A stretch of 64,000 bases of DNA. Source: Zavarzinella formosa DSM 19928 (lineage in GTDB: Bacteria > Planctomycetota > Planctomycetia > Gemmatales > Gemmataceae). Positions 19,950 through 27,461 of this stretch are shown here, piece after piece. Location: NCBI RefSeq assembly GCF_000255705.1, contig NZ_JH636443.1, positions 87,524-151,523 of the forward strand, given 5' to 3'. Under the pieces are notes generated by a model. The model made no database searches. It saw nothing but the letters and a program-made list of their open reading frames with translations, and was not told where the DNA came from. The position numbers and the translations under genes were made by a program. How positions within the stretch are numbered: position 1 is the stretch's first letter; every line of letters starts with the position of its first letter.

Positions 19950-20040
19950 ATCTCTCGCAAAGCCGCCAAGCCACAAAGAGACGACAAAAACCGAAGATGT
20001 GTCAATTGTTTCTTGGCGACTTTGCGGCTTTGCGAGAGAT
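19950..20040. repeat. Inverted repeat B (33-nt arms, family GCAAAG-CGCCAAG)
   Basis: Left arm 19950-19982 pairs with right arm 20008-20040 at 28 of 33 positions, including a perfect 17-bp outer stem; the loop is 25 nt. The arm units (CTCGCAAAGCCGC, GTCGCCAAG) are the same family as element A 11 kb away. It begins 16 bp after the stop of the preceding gene and ends 36 bp before the next start. Confidence 0.9.
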
Positions 20041-20076
20041 GTGTTGTTGGCTGAAACCTACCCACGGAAGCACTTC

Positions 20077-22203
20077 ATGAGAATCGCGTTACCCGTCATG
20101 CTCCTCGTCGCGTCGCTGGGGTTTGCCCAGGACAACCCGACGAAGTTGTTCAAGGACAAGAGCGAGAACACGGATACCCGGCTCGGCAAGCCGAAGAACC
20201 TGAACGATTACTTCCCGTTTGCCGTCCCCGCCACCAAGGAATCCTGGAACACCCGGAAGGCCGAGTTGCGGGAGCAAATACTCGTTGGCCTCGGGCTCTG
20301 GCCGATGCCGGAGAAGACGCCGTTGAACGCGGTCGTTCACGGCAAGATGGACCGTGACGGGTATACCGTCGAGAAGGTTTACTTCGCGTCGATGCCCGGC
20401 CACTATGTCACCGGGAACCTGTACCGGCCCACGTCAAAGGTCGCCGGGAAACGGCCGGCGGTTCTCACGGGGCACGGCCACTGGCCGCCGGAGGGGCCGA
20501 AGGGGGGCCGGTTCTATGATGCCGGCGATGCCAAGGTCAAAACCGAATTGACGACCAAGGCCGAGCAAACGGAAGAAGGGGCCAGGCACCCGCTGCAAGC
20601 CCGTTGCGCCCAACTCGCCCGGATGGGCTTCGTCGTCTTCCATTACGACATGGTCGGCTATGCCGACAGTCAGGCCATCAAACACCGCACCGGCTTCACG
20701 GATGCCCAAGCGGAATTGCGGTCCCAGAGTTTCATGGGTTTGCAAACGTGGAACAGCATCCGCGCCCTCGATTTTCTGACATCGCTGCCCGATGTGGACG
20801 ACAAGAAAATCGGCGTGACCGGGGCCAGCGGCGGCGGGACGCAAACCTTCCTCCTGTGCGCCCTCGACGACCGCCCGGCGGCGGCGTTCCCGGCGGTGAT
20901 GGTCTCCACCGCGATGCAAGGGGGCTGCGTGTGCGAGAATTGTTCCTATCTGCGGGTCGGCACCGGCAACGTGGAAATCGCCGGGATGTTCGCCCCCAAG
21001 CCGCTGGCCATGAGCGGCGCCAACGACTGGACGAAGGAAATCGAAACCAAAGGACTGCCGGAACTCAAAGCCCTGTACAAGATGCTCGGCGCCGAGGACA
21101 AAGTGGCGGGCAAGTGCTGGCCGGAGTTCGGGCACAATTACAATCAAGTCGCCCGCGAGTTCATGTATTCGTGGTTCAACCAACACTTGCTCGGCGGAAC
21201 CGGCCCGGTGAAGGAACTTCCCTTCAAGCCATTCACCGGGAAGGAACTGAGCGTGTACGACGACTTGCATCCCCGGCCGAAGGATGAATTGGGTGCGGAA
21301 GAACTTCGCAAAACCATGACCGCCGCCGCCGACAAACAACTGGCCGCCCTGACCCCGAAGGATGCCGCCAGTCTGGCCGAGTTTCGCAAAGTCGCCGGCA
21401 CGAGCTTGAAGGCGATGATCGGGGAAACGCTTCCCGGCCCGCAGTCGATTGAAAAGAAACAGGTGGCGGCGGCCGCCAAAATTCCAAGCGGCATGTTCGC
21501 GCTCGTCGCCTTCGGACGCAAAGGTCAGGGCGACAAAGTCCCGATGCTGATGGCGATCAAAGATGACAAAACCATTCCCGAAACCGTTGTCATCTGGGTT
21601 TCGCCCGAGGGCAAATCCAGCTTGTTGCAAAAGGGGGAACTCCACCCGGCGGCCAAAAAACTGCTGGACGCCGGTTACGGCATTATGGCTCCCGACGTGT
21701 TCCAGACGGGCGAACTCAAAGGGGACAAACCAATGCCGGTGGACCCCGCTTTTGCCGGATTCACCTACGGCTACAATCGATCCGTGTTTGCCAACCGTGT
21801 CCATGACATTCTCACCACGGTGCGGATGGCTCGGGACATCGAAAAGGTAAAGAATGTTCACATAATCGGCTGGGACGGCGCCGGCCCGTGGGTGGTGGCC
21901 GCCCGCGCGTTGTGCGGGGATGCGGTGCAAAAGACCGTGGCGGACCTGAACCAGTTCCGCTTTGAAAACATCACTTCCACGCAGGACGAAAACCTCCTTC
22001 CGGGAGCGGTGAAGCTCGGCGGCTTGCCCGCGATGCTGGCCCTGTGCGCCCCGCACGCGGTGTTCGCCCACAATCACCAAGGCACGCACACGGGTGAACT
22101 GCCGAAGGCCGCGTATGATACGGCGAGCGCCAAGGACGCCCTGACGCGCAAGCCGGAAAAGGCGACCCCGGACGAAGTGGCGGCGTACCTGCTTGGGAAA
22201 TGA
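20077..22203 (+). CDS. Secreted alpha/beta hydrolase, acetyl-xylan-esterase-like, two-domain
   Basis: A 708-aa exported hydrolase with a signal peptide (MRIALPVMLLVASLGFAQ). The first domain carries LTGHGHWPPEG, VVFHYDMVGYADS and the nucleophile elbow GASGGGTQTF with Ser near residue 251; the partner His could be that of EFGHNYNQ. This is the AXE1/dienelactone-hydrolase-like layout frequent in planctomycetes. The second half (about residues 460-700) resembles a further hydrolase fold (VVIWVSPEGKSSLL, HIIGWDGAGPWVVAARAL) in which the nucleophile position reads GWDGAG, so it may be non-catalytic. Start ATG 20077 follows repeat B. Confidence 0.82.
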   Translation: MRIALPVMLLVASLGFAQDNPTKLFKDKSENTDTRLGKPKNLNDYFPFAVPATKESWNTRKAELREQILVGLGLWPMPEKTPLNAVVHGKMDRDGYTVEKVYFASMPGHYVTGNLYRPTSKVAGKRPAVLTGHGHWPPEGPKGGRFYDAGDAKVKTELTTKAEQTEEGARHPLQARCAQLARMGFVVFHYDMVGYADSQAIKHRTGFTDAQAELRSQSFMGLQTWNSIRALDFLTSLPDVDDKKIGVTGASGGGTQTFLLCALDDRPAAAFPAVMVSTAMQGGCVCENCSYLRVGTGNVEIAGMFAPKPLAMSGANDWTKEIETKGLPELKALYKMLGAEDKVAGKCWPEFGHNYNQVAREFMYSWFNQHLLGGTGPVKELPFKPFTGKELSVYDDLHPRPKDELGAEELRKTMTAAADKQLAALTPKDAASLAEFRKVAGTSLKAMIGETLPGPQSIEKKQVAAAAKIPSGMFALVAFGRKGQGDKVPMLMAIKDDKTIPETVVIWVSPEGKSSLLQKGELHPAAKKLLDAGYGIMAPDVFQTGELKGDKPMPVDPAFAGFTYGYNRSVFANRVHDILTTVRMARDIEKVKNVHIIGWDGAGPWVVAARALCGDAVQKTVADLNQFRFENITSTQDENLLPGAVKLGGLPAMLALCAPHAVFAHNHQGTHTGELPKAAYDTASAKDALTRKPEKATPDEVAAYLLGK

Positions 22204-22207
22204 CCGC

Positions 22208-22888
22208 ATGCGAACATTGGCGATTGGCGACATCCACGGTTGTCTGACAGCCCTTGACACGCTCTTGGGCTTCATCCAACTCAAAAGTGACGACCACCTG
22301 ATCTTCCTCGGCGATTACATCGACCGGGGGCCGGACTCCAAAGGCGTGCTGGATCGCATGATCCAGCTTCGCCTCACCGGGCAGGTGGTGACGCTTCGCG
22401 GCAACCACGAACTGATGATGCTGGGAGCCAACGAACATCGCGCGGCCCTGCGGTCTTGGCTATACTGCGGCGGGCAGGAAGCCCTCGACTCGTATTCCAC
22501 CTTTGAACATCAAGCCACTCTCAAGGACATCCCATCTGCCCACTGGCATTTTCTGCGGCAAGGCTGCCTCGATTGGTACGAAACGGACACCCACATCTTC
22601 GTTCATGCGAATCTCCATTACGACTTGCCAATGGAACATCAAGAGACTTCTTATCTCCAATGGGAGTTTCTAAATCCGCAAATGTTCAAGCCGCATTTCT
22701 CCGGCAAGACGATGATCTGCGGCCACAGCGAACAACGCAACGGCCGCCCGCTAGTGATCCCCGGCGCCGTGGGCATCGACACCTATGCCTATGGCGACGG
22801 CTGGCTGACCTGTCTGGATGTGGCCACCGGCGAATACTGGCAGACGAATGAACTGGGCGAGACACGAATGGGAACGCTGGAAGGATGA
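22208..22888 (+). CDS. PPP-family metallophosphoesterase
   Basis: A 226-aa phosphatase of the calcineurin-like PPP family. All metal-site motifs are present: GDIHGCLTAL, LGDYIDRGPDSKGVL, LRGNHELMML, VHANLHYDLP and CGHSEQRNG. The size and motif spacing fit bacterial PrpA/PrpE or ApaH-like enzymes that act on phosphoproteins or dinucleoside polyphosphates; the sequence does not decide between them. ATG 22208 starts 4 bp after the previous stop, so the gene is probably translated from the same message. Confidence 0.9.
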   Translation: MRTLAIGDIHGCLTALDTLLGFIQLKSDDHLIFLGDYIDRGPDSKGVLDRMIQLRLTGQVVTLRGNHELMMLGANEHRAALRSWLYCGGQEALDSYSTFEHQATLKDIPSAHWHFLRQGCLDWYETDTHIFVHANLHYDLPMEHQETSYLQWEFLNPQMFKPHFSGKTMICGHSEQRNGRPLVIPGAVGIDTYAYGDGWLTCLDVATGEYWQTNELGETRMGTLEG

Positions 22889-22918
22889 GGTGTTGATCGA
22901 AAGGCGTTCCGTCGCCAC

Positions 22919-23947
22919 TCAAGGCAAATCCCAGGCGTTGATTTCGCCGGAACCCGTCATCGTCACCGCCAGTTTGCCATTGGCCGAAAACAAAACCGTT
23001 TTCACGGCTCGTGTATGCCCGACCAGCGAGAACTTCGTCTCGCCCGAATCCACATCAATGAAGGCCACGGAGTCATCGAGCATGGGCTTTGCGAACAAAT
23101 GCGTGCCGGGGACGAAGCCGATTCTCCAGTAATTGGAACTGACTCCCTCGGGCTTCCCTTCAAACGCTAGTCTCTCCGTGGCCACTTCATAGACGCAGAG
23201 TTTGTTGCCGACGCCGGCGACGTACCGGCCGTCGTCCGAGGCGGCCAGCCACGAATTGACGCAATTGTCGAGCTTGCCCTCCGTGCCGAACGTTTTCACC
23301 GGCGTCCCGTCGGCAACATTCCAGACGGTAATCACGCCCGCCGAGTCGGCCGTCGCCAGCTTTTGGGAGTTGTCAAAGAAGTTGGAAAGAACCGGGAACC
23401 CGCTCTTGGTGGTTTCCTTGGAATAAAGAATTTTCCCGGTCATCGCATCGCACACGGAGAAGCCCTGCAAGGCTGCCTTGGTCGCGGCGGCATATTTGCC
23501 ATTCGGCGAGACTTCCAAACGGTAGCCGGGCCGCAGGTCCCACAAGGTGTCCTTGCCGCCGTTGATTGGAAGCGAGCGAACCCCTCCCGATTGATGGATC
23601 ACCGCCCGCCCGTCGGATGAAAAACTCAGATCCTCCGGGCGTGATTCAAATTGCGTCACCAGTTTCTTGCCGGGCAGGCTGATGACACGGGCGTTCCTTT
23701 TGTTTGGAACATCGTCCGCGACCACGACGATTTGTTGCCCGTCCGGCGAAAGGGCCATGTGCTCCGCGTATCTGTCCGACTCTCCCATTTCGGAAAATTT
23801 CGGCTGAAAAGAGAGTTTGGCCGAAATTGGTTTTACCTGTGTCGGCGGATTCGATTTTGGGTCGCCAGAGTTGTTTGAAGCCTTTTTTCCACAACCACCA
23901 AGGAGACTGACGGACAAAGTCATCAGGGCAAACAATCCTTGCTTCAT
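22919..23947 (-). CDS. WD40-like repeat lipoprotein
   Basis: A 342-aa lipoprotein: MKQGLFALMTLSVSLLGGC gives a signal with lipobox LGGC. The mature part is a beta-propeller of the WD40/YVTN type: blades are visible as HMALSPDGQQIVVVAD, DLSFSSDGRAVIH, LEVSPNGKYAAAT, VITVWNVADGTPVKTFG, WLAASDDGRYVAGVG and TVLFSANGKLAVTMTGSGEINAWDLP. Such proteins usually act as protein-binding scaffolds on the outside of the membrane. The gene is convergent with the phosphatase gene. Confidence 0.85.
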   Translation of the reverse strand: MKQGLFALMTLSVSLLGGCGKKASNNSGDPKSNPPTQVKPISAKLSFQPKFSEMGESDRYAEHMALSPDGQQIVVVADDVPNKRNARVISLPGKKLVTQFESRPEDLSFSSDGRAVIHQSGGVRSLPINGGKDTLWDLRPGYRLEVSPNGKYAAATKAALQGFSVCDAMTGKILYSKETTKSGFPVLSNFFDNSQKLATADSAGVITVWNVADGTPVKTFGTEGKLDNCVNSWLAASDDGRYVAGVGNKLCVYEVATERLAFEGKPEGVSSNYWRIGFVPGTHLFAKPMLDDSVAFIDVDSGETKFSLVGHTRAVKTVLFSANGKLAVTMTGSGEINAWDLP

Positions 23948-24029
23948 TGATGCGACTCGGAAGAGAAATAAATCGTGATCGCACGAGATTCACCGGGCGC
24001 CACTCCGGGGCCCCTCGTCGTTCAATCCG

Positions 24030-25517
24030 TCATCGCAAGTGTTTGTCCCGCAGTTCGCGGAGGCGGTCGAGGGCGGGGCGGATCATTCCTCGGGCGTCCA
24101 CCAAGCCGGAGTTGGCGTAACGGTGCGGGTCGGCGTCGGAGAAGTTGTCCCATGTCACGCCGTTGACGAAGGACTTGCACAGGGCCAGTGAGGCAAACGC
24201 CCCGGCCCAGTCGGCCTGCCCGGCCGAGGAGAAATCTTTGTAGGTTCCGTGCGAGCCGAGCGGGTCGCCCCGTTCGGCGTTGGAGTCCGGCAGCCGGGAG
24301 GCCGGGAAGGCGGCCGTCACTTGCAACGGCACGCCCAGCAGGCCGAACAGGTCAAGCTGTTTGGATGTTTCCAGCAAGTCGCGCGCGTAACTCACGCGGG
24401 GGCCGGAGCCGAAGCACATTTCCAAGTCGAGGCCCGCGAAGGGCAGGCCGGCCCGCAGCAGCGTGTCCGCATAGACCCACGCGGAAAACTCAAACGGGGG
24501 CTTGGTCATGTACTCGCCCCACGGTTGAGCGATGCCCAGCGTCACAGAGAGATTCGAGTCGATCTGCCACGCGCAATCGGCGGCCATCGCCGAGAGGCGG
24601 ATCAGGTCTTCCTCGGTCAGTCTCATCACGTTGGAGCCGTTTGCCCCGGCCGTGATGAGCCACTTGCCCACCTTGCCGCGATAGCGGGTCACCACTGTTT
24701 CAACGTAATCGCAAATCAGACTCTTGAGCGTGACCGGGTCGTTGTCCCCCTTTAGCACATAATCGGGGAGGCCGCGTTCGCTGAAGTCGATCAGCGGCCC
24801 GGCATGAACGCGGAAGTTGCGTTCGGCGGCCCAAGCCACCATCGCGTCGGCCTCTTCCCAGCGGAAGTTCGATTGGGTCGGCTCGATTTGCCGCCAGGTC
24901 AGCGGAATGCACACGGAATTGAATGTGAGCCGAAACACGTCGTCCAGCCCGCGGGGGGGGACGCGGCCGAGCCGGCATCCGAGCGTGGAATCAAATTTGG
25001 GCTGCCGCTGATGGCGCATCCGGAAAACTTGATCCTGATAGGCGGCCACCATCTCCTCGGCGGCCGTGAACGCCAGCGTCAGCGCCTCGGCCGACCGGGC
25101 CGGATTCGGGTTGGTGGTGGAGTCCAGAATCGTGTCGTTCATCGCGCGGATGGCCCGGCGAATCGTCCCCTCGATTTGCGGGGAGATCGTGAGGCCGCCG
25201 GTCACCCAATCCGCGTATTGGTTCCGCACGCCGTTGAGCTTGCCGCGAATCAGTTCGAGGGGCAGATAATAGGGCCTCGGCCGCTCCATCAGCGAGCCGG
25301 TCGGCGTGATTAACTGGCCGAACTTGGGGATTTCCCAAGGAATCCAGACGGGGCCGCTCTCCCCGGCGTCCCGGTCGAGAATCAGCCGGTTGTCGTGCGT
25401 GGCGGCAAGTGTTTGAGTCGGGGAGCGGTCATGGCCCCCCGCCACGTAGGATTGGGGAAGGGCGTCGATGGCCGATTCGCTCAGGCCGGTCGGTAACTGG
25501 AAATTCATCCGGCCCAT
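24030..25517 (-). CDS. GH10-like (endo-1,4-beta-xylanase family) protein without recognisable catalytic glutamates
   Basis: A 495-aa protein without signal peptide. The N-terminal part resembles a carbohydrate-binding-like region, and from about residue 175 a GH10 TIM barrel follows: FNSVCIPLTWRQIEPTQ, NFRWEEADAMVAWAAERN, RVHAGPLIDF, KWLITAGANGSNVM. In active GH10 enzymes the fourth strand ends in W-x-x-x-N-E and the seventh in T-E; here the matching places read AGANG and LQVTAAFPAS, so both glutamates seem absent. It is therefore either a non-hydrolytic binding protein or an enzyme of another mechanism. GTG/ATG choice: ATG 25517; ATG 25508 is also possible. Confidence 0.75.
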   Translation of the reverse strand: MGRMNFQLPTGLSESAIDALPQSYVAGGHDRSPTQTLAATHDNRLILDRDAGESGPVWIPWEIPKFGQLITPTGSLMERPRPYYLPLELIRGKLNGVRNQYADWVTGGLTISPQIEGTIRRAIRAMNDTILDSTTNPNPARSAEALTLAFTAAEEMVAAYQDQVFRMRHQRQPKFDSTLGCRLGRVPPRGLDDVFRLTFNSVCIPLTWRQIEPTQSNFRWEEADAMVAWAAERNFRVHAGPLIDFSERGLPDYVLKGDNDPVTLKSLICDYVETVVTRYRGKVGKWLITAGANGSNVMRLTEEDLIRLSAMAADCAWQIDSNLSVTLGIAQPWGEYMTKPPFEFSAWVYADTLLRAGLPFAGLDLEMCFGSGPRVSYARDLLETSKQLDLFGLLGVPLQVTAAFPASRLPDSNAERGDPLGSHGTYKDFSSAGQADWAGAFASLALCKSFVNGVTWDNFSDADPHRYANSGLVDARGMIRPALDRLRELRDKHLR

Positions 25518-25685
25518 TCGTGAACGATCCCCGGAGCGGGTGTTGGGGCCTTCGGAAACAGGGAAGAGAGACGAGGTTACGGTTGGCCCGGTATGCCCAT
25601 TTTACCGAACCGTTGCTTCCGGCAATAGAGATGATTCGCCGGAAGTCACGGTTTTTTAGTTCCCGATTCCCGAATATTCGGGCGG

Positions 25686-26612
25686 TCAAATGTCGCAAAG
25701 CTGGACGGCTTGGGTCAATCCCGCCAGCGGATCACGGGTCGGAATGAACTCCTGGCCGACATATCCGGTGTATTTGATGTCGAGCAGTTTCTTCATGATC
25801 GGCGGGAAATTGATCTCCTGCGTGTCGTCCAGTTCGCCCCGGCCCGGATTCCCGGCCGTGTGAATGTGGCCGATCACATCCTTGCATTCTTCGATCCGGC
25901 GAATCACATCCCCGTGCATGATTTGCACGTGGTAGATGTCAAACAGCACCTTCAACCGGGGGGAGCCGATCTTGCGGACAATCCCGGCGACGTAATCGAC
26001 ATCATCCCCCTGATAGCCGGGGTGTCCCTTCATCGGGTGGCTGCCGTCGCGGGTGTTCAGGTGTTCGACGCAGATGGTGACGCCTTTCTTCTCGGCATGG
26101 CCCACCACCCGCTTCAGCCCGGCGATGCAATTGGCGGCGCCGTCGTCCCGCGAGATTTTGCCGCTCTTGGGGTCGTCCGGGTTCATGAACTCGTAGCCGT
26201 TGAAGGCGATCACGGCCGGACAGCCGAAATCGGCGCACTGATCGATGACTTTGGTGGTGCGTTCCACGAGTTCATCATGAAACTTCGGGTTGTTGAACCC
26301 GGTCTTGAACGGCGCCCCCGGCATGGTGTTGCCGGAGATGGCGCAGGTCAGGCCGTGTTTTTTCAGCGTGGGGAAATCCTCCGGCCCGATCAGCTCAACG
26401 GAAGTGAGGCCAAGCCCCTTGGAAATCTCGCACAACTTGTCGAGGGACCATTTGTCCCCGGCGGCGGTGAAACACCATGCCACGACGGATTGCTTGATTC
26501 GGCCGTTCTTGATTGCTTTCATGGGAGATTCCGCGAGGAGTGGAAGGGCGGACCCGGCGACCACAGCCGCCCCGGTGGCAAGCATCGCCCGCCGCGTGAT
26601 TTCATGGGACAT
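25686..26612 (-). CDS. Hydroxypyruvate-isomerase-like TIM-barrel sugar isomerase, Tat-exported
   Basis: A 308-aa protein with a twin-arginine signal (TRRAMLATGAAVVAGSALP). The xylose-isomerase-like TIM barrel shows metal ligands in VTICVEHLN (Glu), VLFDIYHVQIMHGD (Asp and His), GHIHTAGNPGRGELD and GYVGQEFIPTRDP (Glu). This is the Hyi/hydroxypyruvate isomerase family; many planctomycete members are exported and have unknown substrates, so the pathway is not fixed. It is co-oriented with the GH10-like gene (168 bp upstream of it), which hints at a carbohydrate role. Confidence 0.88.
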   Translation of the reverse strand: MSHEITRRAMLATGAAVVAGSALPLLAESPMKAIKNGRIKQSVVAWCFTAAGDKWSLDKLCEISKGLGLTSVELIGPEDFPTLKKHGLTCAISGNTMPGAPFKTGFNNPKFHDELVERTTKVIDQCADFGCPAVIAFNGYEFMNPDDPKSGKISRDDGAANCIAGLKRVVGHAEKKGVTICVEHLNTRDGSHPMKGHPGYQGDDVDYVAGIVRKIGSPRLKVLFDIYHVQIMHGDVIRRIEECKDVIGHIHTAGNPGRGELDDTQEINFPPIMKKLLDIKYTGYVGQEFIPTRDPLAGLTQAVQLCDI

Positions 26613-26782
26613 GGACCCGGCCGCCGATCAGGGGAGAGATTGAGAATTGTTGTATGAGGGCGGGATGATGAAACCGGAAAAAATGCGGGTCAGACAGTGA
26701 CACCGCAGCAATGCAGCAGCACGCCGAGAATGCGGTCGGGCTGGGTGATCGGGTATTCGTCGATGTCGCTTCTGGCTGGCGA

Positions 26783-27421
26783 TTAGCCGAATGAGATCGC
26801 GGCTCCGTGCTTGATGCTCAATCGGGCGGCCTCAAACAATGTGAGCCAAACCATTAATTCAATCCGGAATGGCCCGTCAGCGAAGGCAGTTTCGTTGATT
26901 CGGGCTGCCTCGGTGTCCGAGAGTTGGCCATCGGATAGTTTGATGTCCAAAAACGGGGCGACGGAGATCAGTTCTCGCATTAATCCTTGCGATGAGCCGA
27001 GCATTCCGCCCGGCACGCGGTTCTCGCTTGCGAACAATGGTTCGGCAAAATCAACAGGCAAATAAAATCCCTCGCAGTCTGAATGGCAAATCAAATGGCT
27101 GCGGAACATGGTCAGTTCATCAATGACCACCGGATCATCGACGGGATCACTCGATGCCGGAAAAGGTTTTGGTTTCCAATTTGGCTTGGTTGAAGCATGG
27201 GCGGCAAATCGACGTAGATAGTGCGGGAATGAGTATGGAAAACCCAGCGCGGCCCCACGGCTTTTCACGGGCGGCAGCACTTCCGGCTCGGTGTGTTCCG
27301 GCAAACCGTTTTCGACAAGGACGCTATTTGCTTTTGCCAGAGACTTGCGGAGCCCGTCGGCTCCTTCCTGGTCATGGATATTCAAATACGCGATCGCGCC
27401 AACAGAGACGGCCAAGCCCAT
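26783..27421 (-). CDS. Hypothetical protein, 212 aa
   Basis: Not recognised. The frame starts MGLAVSVGAIAYLNIHDQEGADGLRKSLAKANSVLVENGL and has later hydrophobic helices (LMVWLTLFEAARLSIKHGA) and a FRSHLICHSDCEGFYLPVDF stretch, which might be an immunity-type or SMI1/SUKH-like pattern; this is a guess. It is read on the minus strand 41 bp downstream of mutS2. The sequence is more AT-rich than its neighbours. The coding case rests on length, on a normal start and on lack of a better frame. Confidence 0.55.
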   Translation of the reverse strand: MGLAVSVGAIAYLNIHDQEGADGLRKSLAKANSVLVENGLPEHTEPEVLPPVKSRGAALGFPYSFPHYLRRFAAHASTKPNWKPKPFPASSDPVDDPVVIDELTMFRSHLICHSDCEGFYLPVDFAEPLFASENRVPGGMLGSSQGLMRELISVAPFLDIKLSDGQLSDTEAARINETAFADGPFRIELMVWLTLFEAARLSIKHGAAISFG

Positions 27422-27461
27422 GATTTTCTCCCGGATTTAGGGGGAATTATGGTGAGACTGC

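Noticed and set aside
20434-22284. Minus-strand open frame of 616 codons opposite the secreted hydrolase
   Set aside because: The plus-strand gene has a signal peptide and nucleophile elbow; the opposite frame has none and crosses into the phosphatase gene.
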